Source: an uncultured Spartobacteria bacterium
Lineage (GTDB): Bacteria > Verrucomicrobiota > Verrucomicrobiia > Chthoniobacterales > Chthoniobacteraceae
DNA: 54,405 nt
Assembly (NCBI GenBank): GCA_903882875.1
Contig: CAIRYQ010000053.1
Coordinates: 1 to 54,405, forward strand
Reading direction: 5' to 3'
The stretch's first letter is position 1, and each line of letters opens with the position of its first letter. Positions 25,648 to 33,961 of the stretch are shown piece by piece. The notes beneath the pieces were generated by a model, which did not search any database, had not been told where the DNA came from, and worked only from the letters and a program-made list of their open reading frames with translations. A program made the position numbers and the translations under genes.

Positions 25648-26727
25648 GTGGGAGCCCTCTCCGATTTCACGCGGCTTGCGCTGTGTTCAGCGTGCCTGTT
25701 TGCGGGGATTTCGTCCGGCCTGCGCGCAGATGCCGCCGAGACGATGACGTGGGAAAAGCTCCCGCCGATTCCCGATGCGGAAGGTTTTGCAGGGGCATTC
25801 GCAGGAGTGAGCAACGGCGCGCTCATCGTGGCCGGCGGCGCAAATATCGCGGGCGAGAAGTGGGGCGAGACTTTCACGAAGCAATGGCACGACTCGGCTT
25901 TCGTGCTCGAAAAACCGGGTGGCAAATGGCGTGGCGGATTCACGCTGCCGCGCGCGCTCGGCTACGGCGTGTCCGTCACGACGGAGCGTGGCGTCGTGTG
26001 CATCGGCGGCAGTGATTCGCAGCGGCACCACGCGGAATGTTTCCTCCTCGAATGGCACGGCGGACGCATCGCCACGACCGCGCTCCCCGCGCTGCCGAAT
26101 CCGTGTGCGAACATGTGCGGCGCGCTCGCGGGCAGTGTGATCTACGTCGCTGGCGGGATTGAAAAGCCGGACGCGATCGAGGCGCTGAAAACATTTTGGA
26201 AACTTGATCTCGCCGCTGTTGAGCCGCGCTGGGAGTCGCCCGATCCATGGCCCGGCCCGGAGCGGATGTTCGCGGTTGCGGGTGTTGTCGGCGATTCGTT
26301 CTTCATTTTCAGCGGAGCGAAACTGCACGCCGGTGCGGACGGGAAGCCGGTGCGCGAATATCTGCGCGACGCATACCGCTTCACGCCGGGGAAGGGCTGG
26401 ACGCGCCTCGCGGACATGCCTCGTGCGGCGGTCGCTGCGCCATCGCCCGCGCTGAAAGCCGGCGGTTCGCGCCTGCTCATCGTGAGCGGGGACGACGGGA
26501 CAAAGGTGGACTTCCAGCCTGTGCGCGAGCATCCCGGTTTTCCTCGCGACGTGCTGGCGTACGATGTGGCGCGCGACGAGTGGAGTAGCGCCGGGGAAGT
26601 TCCGTTTTCCCGCGGCACGGTGCCCGTCGTGCGCTGGCTGGGGCGCGATGTGATTCCCAATGGCGAAGTCCGTCCGCGGCTGCGGACACCGGAAGTGTGG
26701 ACAGTGCGAGAGCGGCCGATGAAGTGA
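25648..26727 (+). CDS. Kelch-repeat beta-propeller, NanM-like
   Basis: A 359-residue protein beginning with a GTG, 9 bp after the previous stop. An N-terminal signal peptide (hydrophobic ALCSACLFAGIS ending near LRADAAE) suggests export. Kelch blades are visible by their Gly-Gly turns: LIVAGGANIAGEKWGE, VVCIGGSDSQRHHAE, VIYVAGGIEKPD, FFIFSGAKLHA and LLIVSGDDG. The pattern and length match N-acetylneuraminate mutarotase (NanM), a periplasmic enzyme converting alpha- to beta-sialic acid. The NanA-like lyase gene follows 67 bp downstream. Other Kelch proteins are possible; substrate is inferred from context. Confidence 0.82.
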   Translation: MGALSDFTRLALCSACLFAGISSGLRADAAETMTWEKLPPIPDAEGFAGAFAGVSNGALIVAGGANIAGEKWGETFTKQWHDSAFVLEKPGGKWRGGFTLPRALGYGVSVTTERGVVCIGGSDSQRHHAECFLLEWHGGRIATTALPALPNPCANMCGALAGSVIYVAGGIEKPDAIEALKTFWKLDLAAVEPRWESPDPWPGPERMFAVAGVVGDSFFIFSGAKLHAGADGKPVREYLRDAYRFTPGKGWTRLADMPRAAVAAPSPALKAGGSRLLIVSGDDGTKVDFQPVREHPGFPRDVLAYDVARDEWSSAGEVPFSRGTVPVVRWLGRDVIPNGEVRPRLRTPEVWTVRERPMK

Positions 26728-26794
26728 GTCGCACGTAAGCGCACCGCGCATTTCGCGATGGACGTTTCTTCGTCGCTCGCGCTTGCTTTTCAAA

Positions 26795-27721
26795 ATGAAA
26801 CTCTCCGATTCCCAGCGCTTGCGCGGACTTGTCGCTGCGACTCACACGCCGTTTCACGCGGACGGTTCGCTGAATCTCGCCATTGTCGAAAAGCAGTGTG
26901 CTCATTTGTTGGGGAATGGCGTCACGAGCGTCTTCATCGGCGGCACGACGGGCGAGAGCAGCTCGCTCGCGCTCGATGAGCGTCGCCTGCTGGCGAAGTG
27001 CTGGATGGAAGTCGCGCGCGGCACCGCCATGCGCGTGATCGTGCATGTCGGCGCGAATGCGCTGACGGATGCACGCGATCTCGCGGCGGATGCACAGCAG
27101 CTCGGCGCGCACGCGATCGCGGCGCTCTCGCCGAGTTATTTCAAGCCGCGCTCGCTCGATTCGCTTGTCGCATGCGCCGCGGACGTCTCTGCAGCGGCGC
27201 CGGAGACGCCGTTCTATTTTTACGACATCCCGAGCATGACCGGCGTGAGCTTTCCGATGTGCGATTTTTTCGCGCAGGCGCGCGATCGCATCCCGATGTT
27301 CGCGGGGCTGAAGTTCACAAATCCCGACCTGATGTCCTTCCAGCTCTGCCTGCGAGCGGACGGCGGCGCGTGGGATGTGCCATTCGGTTGCGACGAATTT
27401 CTCCTCGCGGCGCTCGCACTCGGTGCGACGGGGGCGGTGGGCAGCACGTATAATTTTGCCGCGCCGATCTACACGAGGCTCATCGCGGCATTCGGGCGTG
27501 GAGATCTCGCCGTGGCGCGCGAAGAGCAGTTTCGATCGGTGCAACTTGTGCAGTTGCTGGCGGGCTTCGGTTTCATGGGCGCTGCGAAGGCCGTGATGAC
27601 GATGCTCGGCGTGGATGTCGGCCCGGCGCGTCTGCCGAATGGAAATCCGACGCGCGAGCAGATCACGAAGTTGCGCGCGGATCTCGAGGCGATGGGATTT
27701 TTTGAATGGATCAAAAACTGA
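26795..27721 (+). CDS. N-acetylneuraminate lyase-like class I aldolase
   Basis: A 308-residue (beta/alpha)8 aldolase of the dihydrodipicolinate synthase/NanA superfamily. The substrate carboxylate motif GGTTGE is at 49-54, the catalytic tyrosine is in FYFYDIPSMTG (Tyr143) and the Schiff-base lysine is Lys173 in GLKFTNPDL. The spacing and the YDIP and TNPDL context fit sialic acid lyase better than dapA. The ATG at 26795 is preferred to a TTG four codons upstream. The upstream NanM-like gene strengthens the assignment. The sialic-acid kinase, epimerase and transporter normally needed are absent from the window. Confidence 0.85.
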   Translation: MKLSDSQRLRGLVAATHTPFHADGSLNLAIVEKQCAHLLGNGVTSVFIGGTTGESSSLALDERRLLAKCWMEVARGTAMRVIVHVGANALTDARDLAADAQQLGAHAIAALSPSYFKPRSLDSLVACAADVSAAAPETPFYFYDIPSMTGVSFPMCDFFAQARDRIPMFAGLKFTNPDLMSFQLCLRADGGAWDVPFGCDEFLLAALALGATGAVGSTYNFAAPIYTRLIAAFGRGDLAVAREEQFRSVQLVQLLAGFGFMGAAKAVMTMLGVDVGPARLPNGNPTREQITKLRADLEAMGFFEWIKN

Positions 27722-27746
27722 GCCGCAGACAGCAGCAACTCGTCGC

Positions 27747-28637
27747 ATGAAAACTTTCCCCTCAATTTTTCTCGCCGTCTGTGCCGCGGTTTTCGTCGTC
27801 CGTGCGCAGCAGCCGCGCGCACCTGAACTGCCCGACATCACGACACTGCCGGAGGACGTGAGGGTACCCGCCATTTCCGAAGCCGCGCCCGCGGCGGGGC
27901 TGCGTGTGCGGCAGACGACGCACGGATGGGAGGGCACGGGTGTGCATCACGTTCTCGGCCTTCCGGCGAATTGGAAGCGCGGCGGAAAATTCCCCGTGTT
28001 CGTCGAGTTCGCGGGCAATGGCGGATACAAGAACAACTTCGGCGACGTGTGCGAGGGCACGGTCGAGGGATGCAATCTTGCGTTCGGAATCTCCGGCGGT
28101 CGCGACACCATCTGCATTGCGATGCCGTTTGTGAAAGTGGCAGACGGGCGCAAGGAGAACGCCGCAAACTGGTGGGGCGATGCGGATGAGACGGCGGCTT
28201 ACTGCGTCGCGACGGTGCGCGAGGTGTGCCGCGAATTTGGCGGCGACGAGAAGGCCGTCGTGCTCTGCGGATTTTCCCGCGGCTCGATCGCCTGCAACTA
28301 CATCGGCCTGCGCAACGACACGATCGCGCCGCTGTGGAAGGCATTCATCTGCCACAGCCACTACGACGGCGTGCGGACGGCGTGGCCGTATGCGGATGCG
28401 GATCGCGCGTCCGCACTCGCGCGATTGCAGCGGCTGAACGGTCGTCCGCAATTCATCAGCCACGAGGGATCGGTCGAGGACACGCGCCGCTACATCGAAG
28501 CCTCCGGCGTGCGTGCGGCGTTCGAGTTTTCCACGCTGCCCTACCGCAATCACACCGACCGATGGGCTCTGCGCGACTGCGAGCAGCGGCGGAAGGTGCG
28601 CGCGTGGCTGCGTTCGTTCGGGCTGCCCGGACAGTAA
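27747..28637 (+). CDS. Secreted alpha/beta-hydrolase (esterase-like)
   Basis: A 296-residue protein with a signal peptide (MKTFPSIFLAVCAAVFVVRA-QQ). The alpha/beta-hydrolase nucleophile elbow GFSRGS is at 175-180 (Ser178), and a late histidine (PYRNHTDRW near 276-284) could be the catalytic base. Oxyanion-region candidate FVEFAGNGGYKNNF is at 85-98. It follows the NanA-like gene by 25 bp and is probably co-transcribed; O-acetyl removal from sialic acid or another glycan would fit, but I do not recognise the subfamily. Confidence 0.75.
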   Translation: MKTFPSIFLAVCAAVFVVRAQQPRAPELPDITTLPEDVRVPAISEAAPAAGLRVRQTTHGWEGTGVHHVLGLPANWKRGGKFPVFVEFAGNGGYKNNFGDVCEGTVEGCNLAFGISGGRDTICIAMPFVKVADGRKENAANWWGDADETAAYCVATVREVCREFGGDEKAVVLCGFSRGSIACNYIGLRNDTIAPLWKAFICHSHYDGVRTAWPYADADRASALARLQRLNGRPQFISHEGSVEDTRRYIEASGVRAAFEFSTLPYRNHTDRWALRDCEQRRKVRAWLRSFGLPGQ

Positions 28638-28758
28638 CGACCTGCGGCAATGGCTCGGTTTGAAAATCTCCGGACAATCTGAGCGGAATTCCGCTGCGTT
28701 CGGGCGGCATCGGCAGTCGCTGTCTTTGCCTGGCCAGCGCAGGCGCGGGCGCAAAAAC

Positions 28759-28813
28759 AGGAGCGCGGGCGCGCACGCGGACGCGCGCATACGCGTACGC
28801 ACGCGCGCGAGGC
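28759..28813. other. Alternating purine-pyrimidine tract (Z-DNA prone)
   Basis: The tract consists mainly of CG and CA/TG dinucleotide steps, for example GCGCGCACGCG and CGCGCGCATACGCGTACGCA. It lies in the intergenic region after the esterase gene, within 28638-28914, which contains no other supportable feature. Confidence 0.6.
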
Positions 28814-28914
28814 CCTCCATTGAGGGCGGCTGCACGTCTCTTTACTCAGAATGACCTCCGTCTTGAAAGTGAGCCACTACCCGAACTGCGGGATTGAGTC
28901 CTGCATCATCTGTG

Positions 28915-29194
28915 AATAATCTGGAAGCCCACACGGACGCCCGTGCTGAGCCTCGGCGCACGCACCGGGGAACTGAACGCCTCCACGCCGCCCATTCTCA
29001 ATGCCTCGGTCCATGGCCGGCGCGTCGCGCTGGCCTCCGCGCCGGATGTCTATGTGCTGGAACAGCAGACGAAAGCCGCGAGCGACACCTTCGAGGGCCT
29101 CACCCCGGGGCAGATCTACCTCGTGGATGTGAACGCAGTCGGCAGTGCCGGCCCGAGCGACTGGAGCGACACCGCGCAGCAGATGGTGCACTGA
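28915..29194 (+). pseudogene. Fibronectin type III domain fragment
   Basis: The plus strand encodes TFEGLTPGQIYLVDVNAVGS followed by AGPSDWSDTAQQMVH and a TGA at 29192-29194. This is the last half of a fibronectin type III domain as found at the C-terminus of PVC proteins that normally continue far upstream. Upstream of about 28915 no matching frame exists, so only a tail survives. The 256 bases that follow, up to the MITE-like element, show nothing codable. Confidence 0.6.
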
Positions 29195-29450
29195 GCCATC
29201 CTGAAGGCGGAAAACAGCCCGGCCTTCACCAATCTTTGGTTGGGGCTAAACAAGGCGCGTAGCGGCGCGACAAGGGGTGCGGCTCCCGGTGTTGTGACGC
29301 CGCTGCGCGGCATTTCCGTCTTGTTGTCCTGTCCGTGGGCTCCTCGCTGTGCTCGTCACCCACCGCTACTGTTGTGTTGGCGCTCCGCGCCACAGCGCGA
29401 CATCCCCATGCGCTGCATGGGCGGATCGTCAGTCCCTTGTTCCTAATTAG

Positions 29451-29598
29451 GGAACCGCTGATTTAATCGCCATCCGGAAATTTCACCCCACTTTCGACTA
29501 TCAAAACGCGCTCCGCTGAAATCAAAATCGTTTCTATGCCATCCTAGAGCCTCGAAAATCACGAGGCCATGCGCGCCACTGATTAAGTCAGCGGTTCC
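29451..29598. mobile_element. MITE-like element with 18-bp terminal inverted repeats
   Basis: Left end GGAACCGCTGATTTAATC (29451-29468) is the inverted complement, with one mismatch, of the right end at 29581-29598. The 148-bp element has no ORF and is AT-richer than its surroundings. I could not find a convincing target-site duplication. The ends resemble those of DDE-type insertion sequences, so an internal deletion derivative mobilised in trans is likely, but no parent copy is in the window. Confidence 0.7.
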
Positions 29599-29747
29599 TC
29601 AGAGATTCTTAAGGAATGCTCGTGGTTGCGGTGTCGAACCCAGAGAAACGCAAACCCACCGGTTCAAAAAAGCACCGCAGAAAGACTCATGAGAGAGCTA
29701 CCCGTTAATAAAGCGGTTTTGAATGTGGAGTGTAAAAACTTAGCATC

Positions 29748-30275
29748 CTATTTGACATTTGGACAAAGAGTCAGAAGAGCAGACAAAACATCAGCACTGG
29801 GTCGATTCAGAATTCGCACTTGTGGACGCCGATGTGGAGTTACATCGGAACTTCTGAGTAGAAATATAAGTTTGTCCGGATCGGCTTGGTTAGCCACCCT
29901 TAGTAGCAGCAATTTTGTTATCTCGGAAAACTTCACATGAATTTGTTCCACTGGTTCCCAAACGCCCCATTGTGGCCCATGATATTCAGGCGATCCTTTG
30001 ATAATCATGAGTGTGTATACATAACCATTTTCGTCAATAGAAACAAAGACTTGCTTATGCCCATTAGGCGCTGGGCGCGTTGGATTTATCGGGTTTTGTA
30101 AGCATTCTCGTATAATTCCTATTGCCTCGCCTCTCGACATGGTGCGCTTATTTTCATATGATTGCGTGATCTCAATTAAACCGCTTCTTCCTCTTTTCGG
30201 CCTCTTTGTCGCGCATCCGGAAAACAGAGAAATGGTGATTGAGACAAGGATCAGGATGCGGAGGGGGGCTTTCAT
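29748..30275 (-). CDS. Hypothetical lipoprotein, AT-rich
   Basis: A 175-residue protein with a clear lipoprotein signal (MKAPLRILILVSITISLFSG and Cys21, lipobox FSGC) followed by a basic segment (KRPKRGRSG). The rest is not recognised; DENGYVYTLMIIKGSPEYHG looks like a small beta-sheet domain. Base composition is far more AT-rich than the surrounding genes and codon choice differs, suggesting horizontal acquisition. It lies between a MITE-like element and an orphan nuoC fragment. The 149 bases before it (29599-29747) hold nothing visible. Confidence 0.7.
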   Translation of the reverse strand: MKAPLRILILVSITISLFSGCATKRPKRGRSGLIEITQSYENKRTMSRGEAIGIIRECLQNPINPTRPAPNGHKQVFVSIDENGYVYTLMIIKGSPEYHGPQWGVWEPVEQIHVKFSEITKLLLLRVANQADPDKLIFLLRSSDVTPHRRPQVRILNRPSADVLSALLTLCPNVK

Positions 30276-30322
30276 CTTTGTTGTTTTTTATTTTTTGGGA
30301 ACCTTGGAGTGAATCAAGCGAA

Positions 30323-30718
30323 TCAGATAATGCTTTTCTTTGAATTTGCGGCTAATGGCAAAGCAAATTTGGATTTTCTTTTGGGACAAGGGACTGATTT
30401 GTTAGAAGACCGTGGCCTCGGTATCCACTCCATCTCCCGCGAGCACGGTTCGCGGTCCTGCGTGTCGCCGCCGGTGGGCGATGTGACGAAGGGGCCGCCG
30501 GCGAGCGGGGCGGCGCGGGAGAATGCGACGTCGGGCGTGTCGCTGTCCTTGCCGACGAGCGGGAAGTCCTTTCGCAGCGGATGGAACGGATAGCCTTCCC
30601 ACATGAGGATGCGGCGCAGGTCGGGATGGCCGGTGAACCGGATGCCCATCATGTCGAACACTTCGCGCTCGTGCCAGTCGGCGGTGGCCCACAGATCGGT
30701 GACGGCGTCCTCGTTCAC
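30323..30718 (-). pseudogene. nuoC: Orphan nuoC (NADH dehydrogenase subunit C) fragment
   Basis: The frame encodes the C-terminal signature of NADH-quinone oxidoreductase subunit [21 protein letters not shown], then [20 protein letters not shown]. About the first half of NuoC (roughly 80-100 residues) is missing, and beyond about 30420 the frame runs into AT-rich DNA with an unrelated tail. No other nuo gene is nearby. It appears to be a rearranged or duplicated remnant; a complete copy presumably exists elsewhere in the genome. Confidence 0.8.
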
Positions 30719-31197
30719 GGCTGCAATTTGCTTTCGCGCCCGCCGCGCCGTGGGCGGTCAGAACTCGGACGGGCGTCGGGGAGTGAGGGGGTCTGGGGGG
30801 AGCGAGGGGTTGAGAAAGGATGAAGCAGGATTCCGGTGCTGCTCCGAGAGGCGGATTTCCGGGGGTGAGACTCGGTGGTGGCGAGATTCATGCGCTCAAG
30901 CGTTGTTTTCGAGCATGAGCATCCGCTCCGCTTTGCCAAGCATTTTTCCGGCAGCGGGCTTTGGCGGGGTGCTGCTCCGTGGCCTCAGTCGGAATCGAGG
31001 ACGAGGAAACAGGCTCAGGAACAGGCTCAGGCGACGATTCTTGACAGACGAATCCTTCGCGACTGCAACCACCTCGTTGTGGTCCGGTTGGAGGGACGGG
31101 AGTCGGCGGCGCTCACGTCGCTTTATTTTCCCCTGCGTTGGCCGGATAAAAGGACTTACCGCCCGCACGCGGCTTCGCTCGAAGTGTTTGCTGGCTG
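30719..31197. other. Non-coding accessory stretch
   Basis: Several open frames exist on both strands but none has a recognisable domain or sensible start. A short motif CAGGCTCAGGAACAGGCTCAGG is duplicated in tandem near 31010. A phrase close to CGCCCGCACGCGGCTTCGCTCG (31162-31182) recurs in altered form near 31734-31755, so some of this is probably degenerate repeat DNA. Confidence 0.4.
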
Positions 31198-31443
31198 CTA
31201 TGGGATTTCCTCACCGGCTGGAACCTGGCCGATCCGGAGAAAAGTTTTCAAATATTCGCCTTCTCCGCACGCGATCATTCCGGGGAATCGCTTGAACCAT
31301 TTCCCAACGGGCACTTCGGGTTCACCAGTGAGCCATTCGGAAAGCAATTGAAGCTGCCCGATTGGGATTTCCCTGTCACGCACGCGGTCTTCCAAGTGCG
31401 CCACGAGGGCGCGAGGCACGTTGCGCCGCCGAATTCTAGGCAT
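31198..31443 (-). CDS. Small conserved protein, second gene of a putative toxin-antitoxin-like pair
   Basis: An 81-residue basic protein, MPRIRRRNVPRALVAHLEDR..., with a conserved-looking core EVPVGKWFKRFPGMIACGEG followed by EYLKTFL. I recognise the pattern from PVC genomes, where it follows a small MNAAAIIDEIKRLP-type gene, but no biochemical function is known to me. The ATG at 31441-31443 overlaps the end of the upstream gene by 8 bp (ATGCCTAG), implying coupled translation. An upstream in-frame start (31458) would add five residues. The arrangement suggests toxin-antitoxin or another two-component small-protein system. Confidence 0.7.
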   Translation of the reverse strand: MPRIRRRNVPRALVAHLEDRVRDREIPIGQLQLLSEWLTGEPEVPVGKWFKRFPGMIACGEGEYLKTFLRIGQVPAGEEIP

Positions 31444-31657
31444 CCGGCTCGTCTCCAAAAAAACCTGCGACGATTTGTTCCTTCAATCGCCGCGCCTCCG
31501 CAGGATCATTTGTTTCGACCATCTTCTTCTCGTATTCCGTGAGCTTCTCGCCGCTCCAAGGCTGCCGTATTTCGAGGGTCTGCACGAATTCCGCGATCTG
31601 CTTTTGTTCGGGAGGCGGCAGACGTTTGATCTCATCAATGATTGCGGCTGCATTCAT
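31436..31657 (-). CDS. Small antitoxin-like protein, first gene of the pair
   Basis: A 73-residue protein. The N-terminus MNAAAIIDEIKRLPPPEQKQ and the acidic C-terminal part (ETNDPAEARRLKEQIVAGFF) match a small family resembling antitoxins of the RelB/DUF2281 kind, with a helical N-terminus and flexible tail. No ribbon-helix-helix is obvious. It overlaps the downstream gene by 8 bp. Antitoxin first, partner second, is the usual order for such modules; function is inferred from size, order and overlap only. Confidence 0.72.
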   Translation of the reverse strand: MNAAAIIDEIKRLPPPEQKQIAEFVQTLEIRQPWSGEKLTEYEKKMVETNDPAEARRLKEQIVAGFFGDEPDA

Positions 31658-31817
31658 ACTGGGAAGCTACCTGCCGATTTGTTTCGTGACAAGCGACGAT
31701 TCCTTCGGGGCCGCGTAAAAAATGGCTCTGCGCCCACACGCGGCCTCGCTCGCAATTTCAGGGCTGTGCGGTCATGCAAATAGTGATGCCTGCCCGGCGC
31801 TGATTTGCGCTAGCCGC

Positions 31818-33047
31818 TCAATCGCGCACGGCACCGCAGACCATCTCCAGTACGCGCCATGTGGAGTCGCCATTCTGGCTGCCCTCGTCGAATGCGGTGC
31901 GCGGCTTTGGCTCCCAGCCGTCGCGGTCGTGCTTTTGCTCGGTCTGCGGGAGGCCGGTGAGCGCATGGTCGTACTGGTTGTCCTTTCCGCCGAGTTTGTA
32001 AATCACGAGGTCGAGCGACGGGACGACGTAGATGCAGAAGCCGCCCGCGCCGGTCTTGTAAAATGCGTCACGCGCCGCACCGAGGATCTGGCCGCGCTCG
32101 TTGTGCTCGAACTGGAGGCTGAACGGCGAATGCGGATTGTATTTCGTCACTTTCTTGCAGAGCGCGATGTAGTCCGGCGGGACGAGCTGCTGGTTGTTCC
32201 ATTTGCCGTCATGCGCGAGGCACCAGCCGAAGCGCAGCGCGTCCGTGGCGTGGACGGCGATACTGCCTGCGCCATTCGCGTGCGGCATGTCGTAGTCGCC
32301 GCGATGCAGGCAGTAGCCCCACGATTCCCAGCCCATCGGATCGCCGAGCTTTTTGCGGATGTAGTCCTGCAACTCCATTCCCGTGATGTGGCGCAGGACG
32401 ATGGACGCGATGTGCGGCGACGGCGACGAATACGAGTAGCCCGCGCCCGGTGCGGTCCACAGCGGCACGCGGATCGAGGACATGTCGAGGTCGCGGATGT
32501 TTTGTCCGGGCTTCGGCGCGAGCGGCTGCGGCTTGCCGCCGTTCACGGTGCCGCTCGGCGTCTGGCCTTCGCCCCAGGTGCCTGCGCTCATCGAGAGCAG
32601 TTGGCCGAGCGTGATGTCCGCCTTGCGCGGATCGTCGAGCGGGAAAGCCTCGGGCAGATATTTTTCCGTGAAGACTTTCGTGTCGAGGCCCTGCGGAATC
32701 TTGTCGTGGAATTCCTTCAGCATGATGCCGCACGCGATGCTCGTGAATGCCTTGCCGGTCGAGGCCATGTCGGGATTCGCATTGCGGCTCGCGCGGCCGA
32801 AGTATTTTTCAAACACAAGCCAGCCGTGCCTCACGACGAGCAGGCCGCCGTTCGGCGTTGTGTTCTCGCAAATCTTGAAGGCGTCTTCGAGGCGCTGGAG
32901 ATCAAGCCCGGCTTTCTCGCGCACTTCTTTTGCGCCAGTCGCCGTGCGCCAGCCGCCCTTGCTGTCCGGTGGCGGAAAATAATCGGCGGCGCGGGTGAAC
33001 GCGGTGAGGGTGAGAACGACGGTGAGGGAGCGGAGCAGGGTGGTCAT
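31818..33047 (-). CDS. Secreted serine hydrolase, beta-lactamase class C family
   Basis: A 409-residue protein with a signal peptide (MTTLLRSLTVVLTLTAFTRA-AD). The SxxK motif is STGK at 96-99 (Ser96, Lys99). A Tyr-Ser segment (GAGYSYSSPSPH near 201-212) occupies the place of the YxN motif, and the fold continues with IVLRHITGMELQDYIRKKLGDP and a late Gly-rich strand (FYKTGAGGFCIYVVPSLDL) replacing KTG. Such proteins include esterases, peptidases and penicillin-binding proteins; the substrate cannot be told. It precedes a secreted esterase gene read in the same direction (22 bp apart). Confidence 0.87.
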   Translation of the reverse strand: MTTLLRSLTVVLTLTAFTRAADYFPPPDSKGGWRTATGAKEVREKAGLDLQRLEDAFKICENTTPNGGLLVVRHGWLVFEKYFGRASRNANPDMASTGKAFTSIACGIMLKEFHDKIPQGLDTKVFTEKYLPEAFPLDDPRKADITLGQLLSMSAGTWGEGQTPSGTVNGGKPQPLAPKPGQNIRDLDMSSIRVPLWTAPGAGYSYSSPSPHIASIVLRHITGMELQDYIRKKLGDPMGWESWGYCLHRGDYDMPHANGAGSIAVHATDALRFGWCLAHDGKWNNQQLVPPDYIALCKKVTKYNPHSPFSLQFEHNERGQILGAARDAFYKTGAGGFCIYVVPSLDLVIYKLGGKDNQYDHALTGLPQTEQKHDRDGWEPKPRTAFDEGSQNGDSTWRVLEMVCGAVRD

Positions 33048-33068
33048 AAAATAGTGTGCAGCGTGAAG

Positions 33069-33860
33069 TCACGGCAGCGCGTGCTGTTTGAAGAATTTCA
33101 CGATGAGCGCCGGTGCCTCGGCCGCGTAGGTGTGCGTGCCGGGATGGATGAACGTCACGACCGGCGCGCCGATTTTCGACGGATAAAGCGTGCAGTCATT
33201 TTCGCCTTCCCACGATGTGCCCTCGCCGCACTGGTTGCCTTTCCGCACGGCTTCGATGGTAAGCTTCTGCCACTCGAATTTCACAAGCGGATCATTTTCA
33301 CCGGCGATATGGATCATCGGTTTCGGCTTCAGGTCGCCAAGCGCGCGTTTTGACACCGCCGCGGACGGGCCGAATGCTGCGAACTTGTCGCCGCGTTCGG
33401 CCCACAGCAGGTAGGTGAAGCCGCCGCCGTTTGAGTGGCCGGTCGAGTAAATGCGCTTCGTGTCCACTTTGAAATCCGCCTCCAGCGACGCGAGCATCGT
33501 GTCGAAAAATTTCAGATCGCGGTCGCCCTCTGTGCCTGCGGTGCCCTGCCAGCCGGGCTTTTTCCCCTCGGGATCCGTGAGTTGACCCTTGGTGTTCAGT
33601 CCCTGCGGATAGACGACGATCGCCTCGGGCCACAGCGTGTGGATGTGATACGAGCGCGCGGCGAACTGCATGTTCCCACCGTGGCCGTGAAAGCCGAACA
33701 CGAGCGGTGCGGGCGCGGTTTTCGCCGTGGCGGGAATCGCAACCAGCGCCTCGCGTTTGACGCCGTCCACGGTCCATTCACGGCGGACGAGCGCATCCGC
33801 GGCGAATGTGCAATGGAGTGTGGTGACGAGCAGGGAGAGGAAAAGTGCGAGCGATTTCAT
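33069..33860 (-). CDS. Secreted polyester/feruloyl esterase-like hydrolase
   Basis: A 263-residue protein with a signal peptide (MKSLALFLSLLVTTLHCTFA-AD). The alpha/beta-hydrolase features are FGFHGHGGN (oxyanion region, 55-63), nucleophile GHSNGG at 141-146 (Ser143), Asp in AGENDPL and a late His in HPGTHTY. This pattern is that of PHB-depolymerase and feruloyl-esterase-like (LpqC) enzymes. The ATG at 33858-33860 was chosen because it starts the signal peptide; a longer ORF begins 24 codons upstream. It may be co-transcribed with the beta-lactamase-family gene. Confidence 0.86.
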   Translation of the reverse strand: MKSLALFLSLLVTTLHCTFAADALVRREWTVDGVKREALVAIPATAKTAPAPLVFGFHGHGGNMQFAARSYHIHTLWPEAIVVYPQGLNTKGQLTDPEGKKPGWQGTAGTEGDRDLKFFDTMLASLEADFKVDTKRIYSTGHSNGGGFTYLLWAERGDKFAAFGPSAAVSKRALGDLKPKPMIHIAGENDPLVKFEWQKLTIEAVRKGNQCGEGTSWEGENDCTLYPSKIGAPVVTFIHPGTHTYAAEAPALIVKFFKQHALP

Positions 33861-33961
33861 GCGGTGTGAAACTCCGAGGTGCCGCGGAAGTTTGCGGCAA
33901 GGTGCGTGCGGTGAGGACTTCGCGATTTTCAAATGTGCGGGTTCTGTGCAATCACGCTGTG

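Noticed and set aside
30875-31351. 158-residue plus-strand frame in the accessory strip
   Set aside because: No domain, repeats, or ribosome site; overlaps the end of the small conserved gene on the other strand.
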